Notes: a model not told the origin generated them from the letters alone. Positions 34,068-43,472 are shown, counted from the stretch's first letter. The stretch is DNA of 64,000 bases from Cutaneotrichosporon cavernicola (GCF_030864355.1 NC_083397.1:1798001-1862000); one strand, 5' to 3'. Numbers and translations: made by a program.

Positions 34068-35631
34068 CTAGGAGCGAAGATACTGACACACGGGCGGGCC
34101 CCAACGGATCGCGGCCTTGTATCGCCACATCCCCGGAGCGTTGCCCTTAGCCAAGCCTTCAATCGCGTCCGCAAACACCTCCCCGCACCCCTCAGCCTTG
34201 ACCTCGGTCATGGGGGTGAGGTACGTCTTGAAGCTGAACAGCAATGCGTTCGTCTTTGGCAACCGGGTCAGCGTCTGCATCTCGACGCGGAGGTTTGTTG
34301 TGTTAATGTCGACTTTGGCCTGGAGGTTGCTAATGTCCTCGTCCTCGTGGATGTGATTGCTGCCATTGTTGTACAGTTCGTTGTGGGTCTGGACCGACCA
34401 CTGGCCTCAGCTAATTATCTCCGTCGGTACTCACGTTGAGGCGGCGGAAGGGCTTGCCGACTTCCATCTTGGAGAAGAAGCGCTCCATGCTAGGCCCGAT
34501 GCGCTCGTAGTTTGGTACAGGGTCGTGGATCGCAGACAGCCCAAGGCCAAGCTTCTCGCTCGGGTCAAAGCCACTCGGGAAACAGCACGAGAACGCCACG
34601 CACTGGTGGGTGTCCCCCACCTTTTGGAGGAAGAAGAGGTCCTCCTCAATCGTCTCGCCGAGGCCGACCAGCGCAGCTTCAGCAGCCCTGTCATCCTCTG
34701 CCAAGTCACCAGTCACGGGTACAGTGGTTAGGAGCACCTTGCCAGTCGCGACGTTTGTAAACTCCTTGCCGTCGGGGGAGAGCTTGAACATTGTCGGGAA
34801 GCGGCGCGGGAGGTGGTCGTGCAGCAGGTACGTGTACAGTTCACGCACGGCCGCAGCACCCCGCCCATCGGGGATCACCCCGTGCACCTTGTTTCCGTGC
34901 AATGCATAGAGGCGCCTCCGCTCGGCGACACGCTTTGTGTAGTCCTCGTCAACAGTGATGAGCTCGGAGGGCTTCACGCCAGTGAGCGCTGAGGTTAGAT
35001 TGGTCCGTGCGGAAGTGGCGAGTCAAGTCTGAGGGGTCCACCGCGGCGTGTCAAGTCTGAGGGGTTCACCGCTGGCGCTGGCTGATGGCCTCCCTTCCTC
35101 TTCCAGCAGCATACACAACACGAAGATGCCCCCAACGCGCCTCGAGCTCACCACCATCAACGCAGTCGGGAAACTTCGGCTCATGCCGAGCGGCAACTCC
35201 GAAATGGATAAACGGCAGGAAAATCAAGGTGGCCATACCTCGTACCCGCGGGTGATGGGCGCGTAACGAAGGCGGGGTAGAAGGGGGCCCATGTTGGGAA
35301 TGGAGTGCAGAGGCGGATGAAAGAGAGCAAGGGGGAATGTTCAATTTGAACGTGTGGAAGCAGGGAGAGCAAGGACAAACACACCCATGGTGATATGGTA
35401 GATGGGCTTGAAGGGCCGGAACACGTTACGACGGGCCGTGGTCCAGTCGAAGCCGTCAAGCGACTGGATCTCAGGTTCAGGTACTTTGTGCTCGACGGCG
35501 ACCTTTGTGGGTCCAGCCTTGCGTGCGCGGTAGAGGACGAGGGCGAAGAGGAGTGCGCCGAGGATGCCGGCGCTGAGGGTGGCGGTGGAGAGGCCGAGTG
35601 GGCTGTCGTCGACAACCGTGGTGTTGGACAT
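34068..35631 (-). CDS. DUF3445 (heme-dependent oxidative N-demethylase-like) membrane protein
   Basis: Fungal DUF3445 protein. The family includes heme-dependent oxidative N-demethylase subunits, but most fungal members are uncharacterised. Exons 35385-35631, 34435-34988 and 34068-34400 give 377 aa. There is one N-terminal transmembrane segment (LSTATLSAGILGALLFALVLY), then FKPIYHITM, LITVDEDYTKRVAERR, VHGVIPDGRGAAAVRELY, the diagnostic CCFPSGFDPSEKLG and IHDPVPNYERIGPSMERFF, then NWSVQTHNELY and TLTRLPKT. The 396-nt first intron contains a 23-bp direct repeat. The in-frame ATG at 35673 would only add a His/Pro-rich leader. Activity in this organism is inferred from family only. Confidence 0.88.
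35022..35072. repeat. 23-bp direct repeat in DUF3445 intron
   Basis: Two copies at 35022-35044 and 35050-35072 differ at one base and are offset by 28 bp. They start GTCAAGTCTGAGGGGT. They lie in the long intron, close to its 3' end in the transcript. Confidence 0.85.
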
Positions 35632-36518
35632 GGTGGCGTGGGCGTGGGCGTGGGCGGGCGGTGGTTTGGGCATGCAGTGAAGGAGGGGAAGGAGGGGAAG
35701 ATGGGCAGTCGTGGATATCTAGCCAAGCTAGTTATAGCGCGTTTGATGGCGGAGATGTAAGGAACAAAGCAGGCCGTCCGAGTCGGATGGCGCAAGTCTC
35801 GAACCGAGGCAGAGGCATGTTGGAGACGAGATGATCGGACTGGGTGGGGGTGACTGATGTCATTCCGCCATGATATTGCTATTACTGGCGGATTGCTGCC
35901 AAAGCGTCAAGTACCTTCGACCAGAGGCCCAGAGGCCTGGCCGGGCTTGTTGTTGGCCCCTCCAAAGTCCTCCAAGTCGACTAGTCCGATACGCGTGTCA
36001 GATTGCGCGCTGAGAAAGCCTGATACCAGCTGGAGTGGTGTATTTAACTCTTGCAACAGCGCTCCCAGAGCACACCGCAAGACTCACGCTGAAAGCTGGA
36101 GAACGGTTCGGTTCGTCTGTTCATTGACATCACCGAGGAGAGGTTCACGGTGGACTGTGCTACTCTGCAACTAAAAACAGAGAACGCGAGTTTGAAACCA
36201 CTTGCAATGCGTTGCCACCCTGATCCGATCCGGCTACTGTAGCCTTGATTGCGGTCCAACACTACTCAACCTGATAACACTCGCCATGCACATCTCCCAT
36301 CATACATGGTCCAGAACTACGCCCCTGCCTTGACGGACCTCGCGATGCACAAGCAACTGATGGTTGGATTGTTGATGGTCTCGGTATTCGGCTCATTTCG
36401 GCCAGGATAAGTAACCGGCTTCCTCCTTCCCCACCCCGCACCGGTCATCACCGACCGTGCGACCACCTACATCTACCTCGCCGTCACAAACCACCAACAC
36501 TAACAAACTCAACTAACC
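35632..36518. other. Divergent region DUF3445 gene / alpha-beta hydrolase
   Basis: About 890 bp of non-coding sequence. The start-proximal part before 36519 is CA/CT-rich (36420-36515), like a fungal leader. No gene seen. Confidence 0.5.
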
Positions 36519-37652
36519 ATGGCCAATACAGCACCGCGCGACGCGCGCCAGGCGCGCAACCTCGACCCAGCCCATGTAATGGACTTTTCCAACTTGCACC
36601 TCGGACACGCACCGGCGTCCAAGACGGTCGTGACAATTGTGGACATGGACGTCTTCGTCTATGGCCTCGAGGAGATCAAGGACTCGAAGCGTCCAATCGC
36701 CGTCGCGTGCCTCTCACACGGGTGGGCTAACAAGGCGATGCACATGGAACAGATGGCGTATGGCGTGTTGGGAGAAGCGCGGCGTCTTGATAAGGAGGGC
36801 GGACGCAAGGTGTTGCGAGACATGATTGTCGTCACCCTGGTGCGATAAACCACGCTGCTTTTCAACATCAAGTTGACAACAGGACCACCGTAACCACGGC
36901 GCAAGGCGGAGGAACCCGAACGGACTCGTGTTCGCTAATAACCCTCTCCGACTGTATGTAGATATCATGCTGTTGGGACTGACACCAGATCGCAGGCTCA
37001 CGCTACACTTGGTACTGTGATGCGAGGACCACGCTGACCACAGTCGGCGGTGTACAGGACTTTGAGCTCGTGATGGACAGTCTCGCATCTTACCTCTGGC
37101 CGCGGGACGAGCGCCGTATCGAGGAATGGATGTACACGGGCGTGTCGCTCGGCGGTGAGTTGACAGCCGCAATGGAAACTGACAACAGGACACTTGACCT
37201 GGCGCATGTTGCGGGACGGTATGTTTCTTCTCTAACTCGGCGGCTCTCTCGCGCCCACGCTGACACCAGACCCCCGCATCCGAATTGGCGCGCCCATCGT
37301 CTCCATCCCCCCCGAGTATCTTGCTGGTATCCTCACACGCCAATTCCGCGTCCCGCCACCCGACGACCCTCTCAACATTATCCCCAGTACGGTCCGGAAC
37401 GCGTTTGAGCTCCAGGCCGCTCCAGGCTCATACACCAACAAGAAGATCCTGAGTCTCCACGGCGCGATCGACGAGACTATCCCCGTCCGCGTGGCCAAGG
37501 ACGAATTCGTACGCATCCGCGGCGAGACGGGCAACCTCGAGGTATATGTGCAGGACGGGATGGGACATGTCGTGACGCCCGAGATGGTCAAGCGTGTGGC
37601 CGAGTGGTTCTGGCGCTGGGGATGCTGCGAACAGCGCGAGGCCAAGTTATAG
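36519..37652 (+). CDS. Alpha/beta hydrolase (prolyl-oligopeptidase/esterase-like)
   Basis: Serine hydrolase of the alpha/beta fold, cytosolic, with no signal peptide. Exons 36519-36839, 36883-36953, 36989-37011 (23 nt), 37044-37154, 37189-37218 (30 nt) and 37270-37652 give 312 aa. Oxyanion-region SHGWANK, an early DHRNHGARRRNPNG, the nucleophile elbow YTGVSLGGHLTW (Ser), acid in LHGAIDETIPV and His in DGMGHVVTPEM make a complete triad. It ends CCEQREAKL. The physiological substrate is unknown. It lies 194 bp upstream of the PrpD gene on the same strand, with no sign of shared transcription beyond proximity. Confidence 0.8.
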
Positions 37653-37846
37653 ACGATAGCGGATGGACAGATCACGCAGCTGCTATGCATGAGGCACAGG
37701 CGACCACTTGCAAGCTGATTGTGCGAGGTTGGAGCCTCAAGATGCTGAGCGTCCATGCCATCCCGATCGGATGTTCCGAGCAGCTCCGCCCAACTGCCGC
37801 TCAACTCCGACACCTCGGCATTCGGCATCCCGGCAACCATACCAAC

Positions 37847-39274
37847 ATGACCACCCACCCCACTGCCAACTACTTATCCTCGTCCTCCTCATCCTCCATC
37901 TCAACCATGACCAACGCAACCAACGAAATGACCGTCGCCGAAACACGCAAGCTCGTCGACTGGGCCGTCCGCCTCAAGTTCAGCGACATCCCCCAATCCA
38001 CGGTAGACAAGACTAAACGCCTCTTCGCCGACTGGGTCTTCTGCGCCTTTGCCGGTGCCGGCTATCGCACAATCGACGGCCTCAAGGCCGTCGCCGACGA
38101 GACGGGCGGCGCAGCAACTGGTGCATGCTCGACCTTTGTTGGCGACAAACGGCCCCCTTACTGGGCAGCATACATCAATGCTGGAGCGGGTCATGTTGTC
38201 GAGCAAGACGACCTGCATAATGCCAGTGTAGTCCATCCTGCCACGGTTGTTTTCCCAGCCGCGTGGGCTGCCGCGCAGAATAAGGGCGCATCGGGAGCCG
38301 AGTTTATCGCAGCAAGTATTGTTGGGTATGAGGTTGCGTGTCGTGTGGGGCGTCTCTTGGGACGGGAACATTATCGTATTTTCCACTCGACCGCTACTGC
38401 CGGAACGCTTGGTGCTGCTGCTGCGACGGCTAGGATTCTGGGCCTGGATGCGGAAAAGACGCTCGATGCGTTGGGGAGTGCTGGGACCCAAGCGGCAGGA
38501 CTGTGGCAGTTCCTCGCAACGGCCGCGGACAGTAAACAGGTTCATTGTGCGCATGCGGCCGGAACTGGTGTCCAGTCGGCCTTCCTCGCCAAACACGGGG
38601 TTACTGGTGCACACGATATCCTCCTCGGTCCACAGGGATTGTTTGCAGGAATGTCCAAGGGTACACCGGACGCCTCGGTCCTTCCCTTCGATGGGCTTTA
38701 CGAGGTCGACGCGACGAGTTTCAAGTTCCACGCCTCGTGCCGACACACGCACCCGTCCGCCGACGCTTTGCTGGACATTCTCACCGAGAACAACCTGTCT
38801 CCAGACGACATAGCTCGCGTCGACTGCGGCGTACACCAGAGCGCCCTCGACGTTCTGGGTCCTGCAGAGGGCGCTGCGTCTGTCCACCAGTCCAAGTTCA
38901 GCATGGGCTTCGTGTTGGGTACAATTGCGAATGGCCGCAGTGCCCAGCTCGCAGACTTCTCGGATGCGAGGCTCGAGGATCCCGCCGTCCGCGCATTCCA
39001 GAAGAAAGTACACATGTACCTCGACCCCAAGGTCGATGGCGCGTACCCCGCAAAGTGGACCGCCCTTGTCAAGGTCACGATGAAGGACGGGCGTACCTTT
39101 GACAAGTTTATGGAGACGCCAAAGGGTGATCCGGGAAACACGCTTAGCGACGACGAGCTGCTGGCCAAGTGGCACAAGCTTATTGGGTATGCCGAGTCCA
39201 GCGTCGACGTCGACAAGCTCGCAAAGGAACTGTTGGTCCTCGAGACGCGGCCGTCGATGGATGGCTTGATCTAG
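37847..39274 (+). CDS. MmgE/PrpD family protein (2-methylcitrate dehydratase / aconitate decarboxylase fold)
   Basis: Single-exon 475-aa member of the MmgE/PrpD family, whose known members include 2-methylcitrate dehydratase, cis-aconitate decarboxylase (itaconate synthesis) and aconitate isomerase. Visible family features: an all-helical N-terminal half with DWVFCAFAGAG, the active-site region GHVVEQDDLHNASVVHPATVVFPAA, HSTATAGTLGAAAATARILGL, and in the small domain KFHASCRHTHPSADALLD. There are two candidate starts, 37847 and 37909. A Ser-rich stretch precedes the domain and is not an evident targeting signal. Which reaction it performs cannot be decided here. Confidence 0.87.
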   Translation: MTTHPTANYLSSSSSSSISTMTNATNEMTVAETRKLVDWAVRLKFSDIPQSTVDKTKRLFADWVFCAFAGAGYRTIDGLKAVADETGGAATGACSTFVGDKRPPYWAAYINAGAGHVVEQDDLHNASVVHPATVVFPAAWAAAQNKGASGAEFIAASIVGYEVACRVGRLLGREHYRIFHSTATAGTLGAAAATARILGLDAEKTLDALGSAGTQAAGLWQFLATAADSKQVHCAHAAGTGVQSAFLAKHGVTGAHDILLGPQGLFAGMSKGTPDASVLPFDGLYEVDATSFKFHASCRHTHPSADALLDILTENNLSPDDIARVDCGVHQSALDVLGPAEGAASVHQSKFSMGFVLGTIANGRSAQLADFSDARLEDPAVRAFQKKVHMYLDPKVDGAYPAKWTALVKVTMKDGRTFDKFMETPKGDPGNTLSDDELLAKWHKLIGYAESSVDVDKLAKELLVLETRPSMDGLI

Positions 39275-39587
39275 ACGATTGTAAGGGGTCGTTAGAGATT
39301 TGTATCATGGATACCAACGCATTGGCAAGATGGAAGGAACGTGCAGTAAAGGGACGTGCGGGGCGTAGTGCCACTTGATCTGCAGAGTCTCAGCACGGGT
39401 TACCCCTGCCCTCGAGCTCGACGTTGACTACTCGGCCGCGAGGCCAGGCCAGTAGTAGCAGCCGGTGGTGCCGCCTCGCCCATCAGAGCCGCATTATAAA
39501 GCGCCCCACGAGCGTGACGGCGCCAGCACCACTCTCTCACCCTCGTCCCACTCACAGACATTCTTTGACCATCTTACACTACCCACA
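39275..39587 (+). promoter_or_regulatory. Promoter of the small secreted protein gene
   Basis: Intergenic region of 313 bp with a TATA box near its 3' end (39495-39500) and a C-rich leader with many CAC/CTC steps before 39588. Confidence 0.5.
39495..39500 (+). promoter_or_regulatory. TATA box
   Basis: TATAAA in the context GCATTATAAAGCGC, 88 bp before the ATG at 39588. The position is right for a TATA-driven, regulated fungal promoter. Confidence 0.6.
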
Positions 39588-40134
39588 ATGCTCCTCGCCG
39601 CAATCCTCATTCTGGCCATTATGGCCGGTGCGTCACCCTCTACTGTACCTTTTCCATCTAACCCCAGGCGCGGTTCCCGACCCCGCACTGAAGCAAGCGG
39701 CTAGCCCAGTCCCGAGAGCCGAAGCCTTTGGCCCTCCGCTCTGGAAGCGCACTGCCCGCCCGCCGACATGGAAGCGCAAGCACCGCCGCCAGGTCGAGGC
39801 GATGGGCGACAACAATCCCTCCAGCATGGGTGGTAACAACAACGTTCCCGGCACCCTCGACGACATCCAGCCCGCCCAGGGCCAGCCTCTCGACAACCCC
39901 GCACAGCCCGCCGACCAGGCGCCTGAGAACCCCATGCAGCCCGCCGACCAGGCGCCTAAGAACCCCATGCAGCCGGCCCAGGGCGAGCCTCCCGAGGTCC
40001 CCGAGAACCCTCTTCCCATGGACCCCGTGAGAGACGGCACGGTCGCCGAAGAGCCTCAGGAGGCTCAGGAGCCCGACGTCCACGACTCCCAGCCCTTCGG
40101 CCTCGGGCCCATCGCCCCGCTCTTCGGCTGGTGA
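39588..40134 (+). CDS. Small secreted Pro/Gln-rich repeat protein
   Basis: Two exons (39588-39627, 39668-40134) give 168 aa. MLLAAILILAIMAG is a strong signal-peptide core. It is followed by dibasic sites (LWKR, TWKRKHRR) of the Kex2 type, suggesting propeptide cleavage. The mature part is low-complexity, with three imperfect repeats of the form NPxQPADQAPxNPMQPA, then an acidic tail ending GPIAPLFGW. There are no cysteines in the main form, so it is unlike typical cysteine-rich effectors. I do not recognise a family. The stop codon lies inside a donor-like GTGAGC and two copies of a similar element follow. Gene reality is supported by TATA, signal peptide and the clean intron. Confidence 0.7.
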
Positions 40135-40203
40135 GCGCCGCACCATTGTTCCTCTTTGCTTAGCTGGTAACCGCACCTTGTTCCTCTTTGCTCAGCTGGT
40201 AAG
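40131..40203 (+). repeat. Tandem intron-like repeats at gene end
   Basis: Three copies of CTGGTRA (two followed by a TTGTTCCTCTTTGCTYAG block) lie in tandem: CTG-GTGAGC, CTG-GTAACC and CTG-GTAAG. Each unit starts like a splice donor and the first two end in TAG/CAG (40163, 40195). They lack a clear CTRAY branch point. Confidence 0.8.
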
Positions 40204-40631
40204 ATGTCCTTCCTTAGACATTGTCGGTTCTAGTCTCCGTGTCCTTTTATGATACGCCCTCGTTCCAACTGGTGTACCTGTTGTCAGCGCCTTAGCCTAT
40301 CGCCTCACAACGGACTTGACACTCACGACCGGGAGGACGAGCGAGGTCCCCCGGCCATCTCGGTGATCAGATGCATGCCTTCCGCGCGGCGCGCTGTCAC
40401 AATCCGCAACATACCTTCTGGCCAATCTCGTCAGTACGAATGTTTACGAATCCGCGAGATCCTCACTCGCTTCCCAGCCGGTCAATAATAGTATCGAGAG
40501 GATCTCGCTTCCCAGCCGGTCAGTAATAGTATCGATACATGAATGTTGATGCGGTAGGTTGCTCTAATGATCCGGCGCGTCACCACAGCTGTGATTCAAT
40601 TAATTGAATGTAACAGATGCAATCAGATCCA
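40135..40631. other. Convergent intergenic region with repeats
   Basis: 3' flanks of the secreted-protein gene and RNase H1. It contains the tandem intron-like repeats and a 32-bp direct repeat, and no gene. Confidence 0.55.
40466..40535. repeat. 32-bp direct repeat
   Basis: CTCGCTTCCCAGCCGGTCA followed by ATAATAGTATCGA occurs at 40466-40497 and, with one mismatch, at 40504-40535, a period of 38 bp. Confidence 0.85.
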
Positions 40632-42047
40632 CTACTCGTCGGGATCGGAGAGGGAGCGCTCCAACGCTGCCATCTCCGCGGCACTCATCAGCCAGTCCGG
40701 GTCGATGTCGACCGCGACATTGACCGGCTCCTCGTTTGCGACGTCGATCGACTCGAAATCGGGATCAAGCCAGTCAGTACGATCCGCTAGCGGGGGCATG
40801 ATCGCTCCCTTGCGTGCGAGCTCGTCGGCGCAGTCGTTTCCAGCGTGACCACTGTGACCGCGGACGTGTTTGAAACGCACAGCAGCCGCTCGTCGGCGGA
40901 GGAGGACAAGTAGGTGGCGGATCATGTCGGCGTTCTTGACCGGCCCGGATTGGGTCCTCCATCCATTTCTGATCCAGTTGGGCAGGTAGAGTGTCATGGC
41001 TGATGTGAGCAATGAACAAACAAGAGTGGAACGGGGGTAGGAGTCAGTGAAATACCTACCTTGGATCGAGTACTGCGAGTCGGTGCGGATCTCCAATGTG
41101 AGTTGTGGGAACGGGCATTCCTCGAGCGCGCGAATGATGGACTGCGATCAGCTGATGCGGGAGAGCAGGACGCTGCACCCTCGCACGTACTAGTAGCTCG
41201 CCTCGGTTGTTCGTCTGCAACTTGCCCGGGACGCGCTCCGATAAGTTGTACTTCTCGGCCTCTCCTTCACCCCAGTACACACCGGCGCCAGCCACAGCCC
41301 TCTTCGTGCCGTTTGCCAGTCCCGAGCCGTCCGTGTACACGACAAGTCGTGGTGGGTCGGTGGCGGTGAACATCCAGCCCTTCTTGCTCAACTCGGCAAG
41401 GTCGTCCGGTAGACGGTCGAGGGAGGCAATCTGTGCCAATGGTGAGCTGCTTCGCGTTCTCCCCTTTTTGTTGACCGGATCCCGTCCACCCTGTATAGGA
41501 TCGGGATTGGGCTTGAGCAGCGGTACGCCACGGATGACGGTGTCGATGTTGGCATCGGGAGCGTTCCGTTGACGGTCAGTGTTCCTGATGGCGCAGCCGT
41601 GCTTCTCAATAAACGACTGCGCTTCCTTCTGCTTGCCGAACTTTTTGAACTTGGCGCTGCTGTCAGTCGAAGGGGGGGGGGGGGGGGCCAGGAGGAAGTT
41701 GACTCACCCGCTCACGCCGCTCACCTGCGCCTGACACTCTGCCCATGTGCCGTAGATGCCAGTATTACGCCCCACTGCGACGGCATAGTAGTTCGCCTTG
41801 GGCCTGGAGTTTAGCGCGGACAGGCTTCAACCCACATCTCGTCTTGTTCCTCGGGTCGCACCAGCTCGTCTTGTTCCTCGGGTAGAAGCTGGACGTCGAC
41901 CTTTCTCTGTTGGCCTGGGGCGCGGACGGTGGCGCCGAGGTCAACGAAAAGGTTGAGGCCGTTGAAGACTCCTTGTGAGCCTGGCGAGAGGCGGCTTGTT
42001 GGTATAATGAGGCGCCGGAATACCAAGCGACAAAGAGTTGGAAACAT
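40632..42047 (-). CDS. RNH1: Ribonuclease H1, predicted nuclear and mitochondrial forms
   Basis: Removes RNA from RNA:DNA hybrids. Exons 41836-42047, 41708-41803, 41191-41656, 41060-41141 and 40632-40999 give 407 aa. Exon 1 encodes MFPTLCRLVFRRLIIPTSRL, a basic amphipathic leader resembling a mitochondrial presequence, then a linker. Exon 2 opens with the hybrid-binding domain (NYYAVAVGRNTGIYGTW, then KFKKFGKQKEAQSFI). The catalytic domain has YTDGSG (Asp), NNRGEL (Glu), RTDSQY (Asp) and GHAGNDCADELA (Asp). The first intron splits an internal Met codon (AT|G); MPKANYYAV is where nuclear RNase H1 proteins normally begin. The second intron carries 16 consecutive G on the + strand. Confidence 0.94.
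41672..41687. repeat. G16 homopolymer in RNH1 intron
   Basis: Sixteen consecutive G on the + strand, which reads as C16 in the RNH1 transcript, shortly before the 3' splice site of intron 2. It is capable of forming G-quadruplex DNA and is prone to length change. Confidence 0.9.
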
Positions 42048-42389
42048 GTGAGGAATCAACGTGATGCCATTCACAAGTGCCAAACATGGCTGGTGGAGGT
42101 AGGTGGCGAAATGGCAGTCACGTGACTCGCTTCGGTTGAATGACCTTTATCAAGCTACAAAGTGCCCGCTGATTCTCCCAAGCCCGTTCCCTTGGCTGTA
42201 TGAGCCAAACCACCCAGCACCGCTGCTCACACCGCACACCAACGCACAGGAACGCACTGCATTCCGGAGACCACTACAGAAAGAGGAGATGGGGGACAAG
42301 ACACAGGCACAGCCTGCCGGGAGAAAAGTCACGGTACAATACGTTTGTAGAAATGAAGAGGCGAGCTCAGCTCGTCTTGGCTTGGACGC
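42048..42389 (-). other. Spacer between RNH1 start and expansin-like gene end
   Basis: Tandem same-strand spacer (342 bp) that must hold the RNH1 promoter and the 3' flank of the next gene. No specific element recognised. Confidence 0.45.
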
Positions 42390-43472
42390 TTAGACGAACT
42401 TCCACTCGATGGGAACAACGCCAACGCTATCGGCGATGCCCATGGCGGCCCAGGCACCGAGCGAGAGGTCGATGTCGTTGCCACTGTGCGTGCAAGAGGG
42501 GCACGCGTCGGCGCACGTGGCGGTAATTGTATTGCCCTTTCCAGCAAAGTCGCCTGCGGGCCAGATCTGAACCTTGCGGCCGCAGTAGGGGGACACCGCG
42601 TTCGCGTTCGGGTACCACGGGCCGTGGGTTGAGAGGGCGACAATGATGTCGCTGTCACTGTGCACAGCACCGCACGCACCCGCTGGTCCGCCGCCACCGT
42701 CGGTCTGGGAGTAAAAGGTGGCCTGTCCGCCCGTCTGGACATCGCCGCCGCCGCCGCCACCGTTGTTGTTGTCGTTGTTGTTGTCGCCGGAGGGGGTCGG
42801 CTGGGCATTGTCGGACGACGAGGTAGGCGAAGGGGCCTGGTCGGACGACGAGGAAGAAGTAGGTGCCTGGTCAGAAGACGACGACGAAGGACCCTGCTCA
42901 GAAGAAGCATCCTGGTTCTGGTTCGAGTCCTGGGCAACGTGGTTCTCGACGGCGATGGAGGGCGACGGCGAGGGAGCGGAGGGAGGTGTATCGGTGGGGG
43001 CGTCGTAGGCAGAGGTGGTGCTGGTGGGGGCGTCGTAGGCAGAGGTGGTGCTGGTGGGCGCATCCCCACCCAGGGACGTGTATGCGGCGGCGGCGCCGTC
43101 GTCCGAGTTGTTTGAAGCAGTGTCGTCGCTGCTGTTGCTGTTGCCCGCGTCATTGGTGTTCCAATTACCAGAGCTGGAAGGGAGGGGCGCGGTGGCGCCA
43201 GCTATGTGAGCTGACGCCGAAGCAATAGCAGTGGCATTCGGGACACAGTAGGCGGAGCGGACCTCGGTGATGTTCTCGCCGTTACGGAGGGGGTGGCAGC
43301 AGTCGACGAAGAAGGTCGTGTTGTGCTTGGTACGGCAGTCGAGAGCGACGTAGCGGAGGTGGTACTCGTCGTAGGGCTCGTATTTCGAGTGCCTGTACCG
43401 CTTGGTAAAGTTGATGGGAGCCGCGGTAATGAGGGACGCGCCGGCAAAGGCCACAATGAGAGCGGTGTACAT
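42390..43472 (-). CDS. Secreted expansin/loosenin-like double-psi beta-barrel protein
   Basis: Extracellular protein of 360 aa in one exon. The start MYTALIVAFAGASLITAAP at 43472 gives a good signal peptide. A small N-terminal cysteine-rich block follows (DCRTKHNTTFFVDCCHP, then AYC). Next is a long Ser/Thr/Asp/Gln linker with repeated DAPTSTTSAY and SSSSDQAP units, likely O-glycosylated. The last ~100 residues form an RlpA/barwin-like domain: GGQATFYSQ, GACGAVHSDSDIIVALS, YCGRKVQI, TATCADACPSC, NDIDLSLGAWAAMG and VVPIEWKF. Basidiomycete loosenins and expansin-like proteins have this domain without a cellulose-binding partner and loosen polysaccharide non-hydrolytically. Function is inferred from fold. 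Confidence 0.78.
   Translation of the reverse strand: MYTALIVAFAGASLITAAPINFTKRYRHSKYEPYDEYHLRYVALDCRTKHNTTFFVDCCHPLRNGENITEVRSAYCVPNATAIASASAHIAGATAPLPSSSGNWNTNDAGNSNSSDDTASNNSDDGAAAAYTSLGGDAPTSTTSAYDAPTSTTSAYDAPTDTPPSAPSPSPSIAVENHVAQDSNQNQDASSEQGPSSSSSDQAPTSSSSSDQAPSPTSSSDNAQPTPSGDNNNDNNNGGGGGGDVQTGGQATFYSQTDGGGGPAGACGAVHSDSDIIVALSTHGPWYPNANAVSPYCGRKVQIWPAGDFAGKGNTITATCADACPSCTHSGNDIDLSLGAWAAMGIADSVGVVPIEWKFV

Noticed and set aside
35800..35820. Possible tRNA B-box on the minus strand (GGTTCGAGAC)
   Set aside because: The flanking bases do not form a T stem and no A-box is at the right distance.
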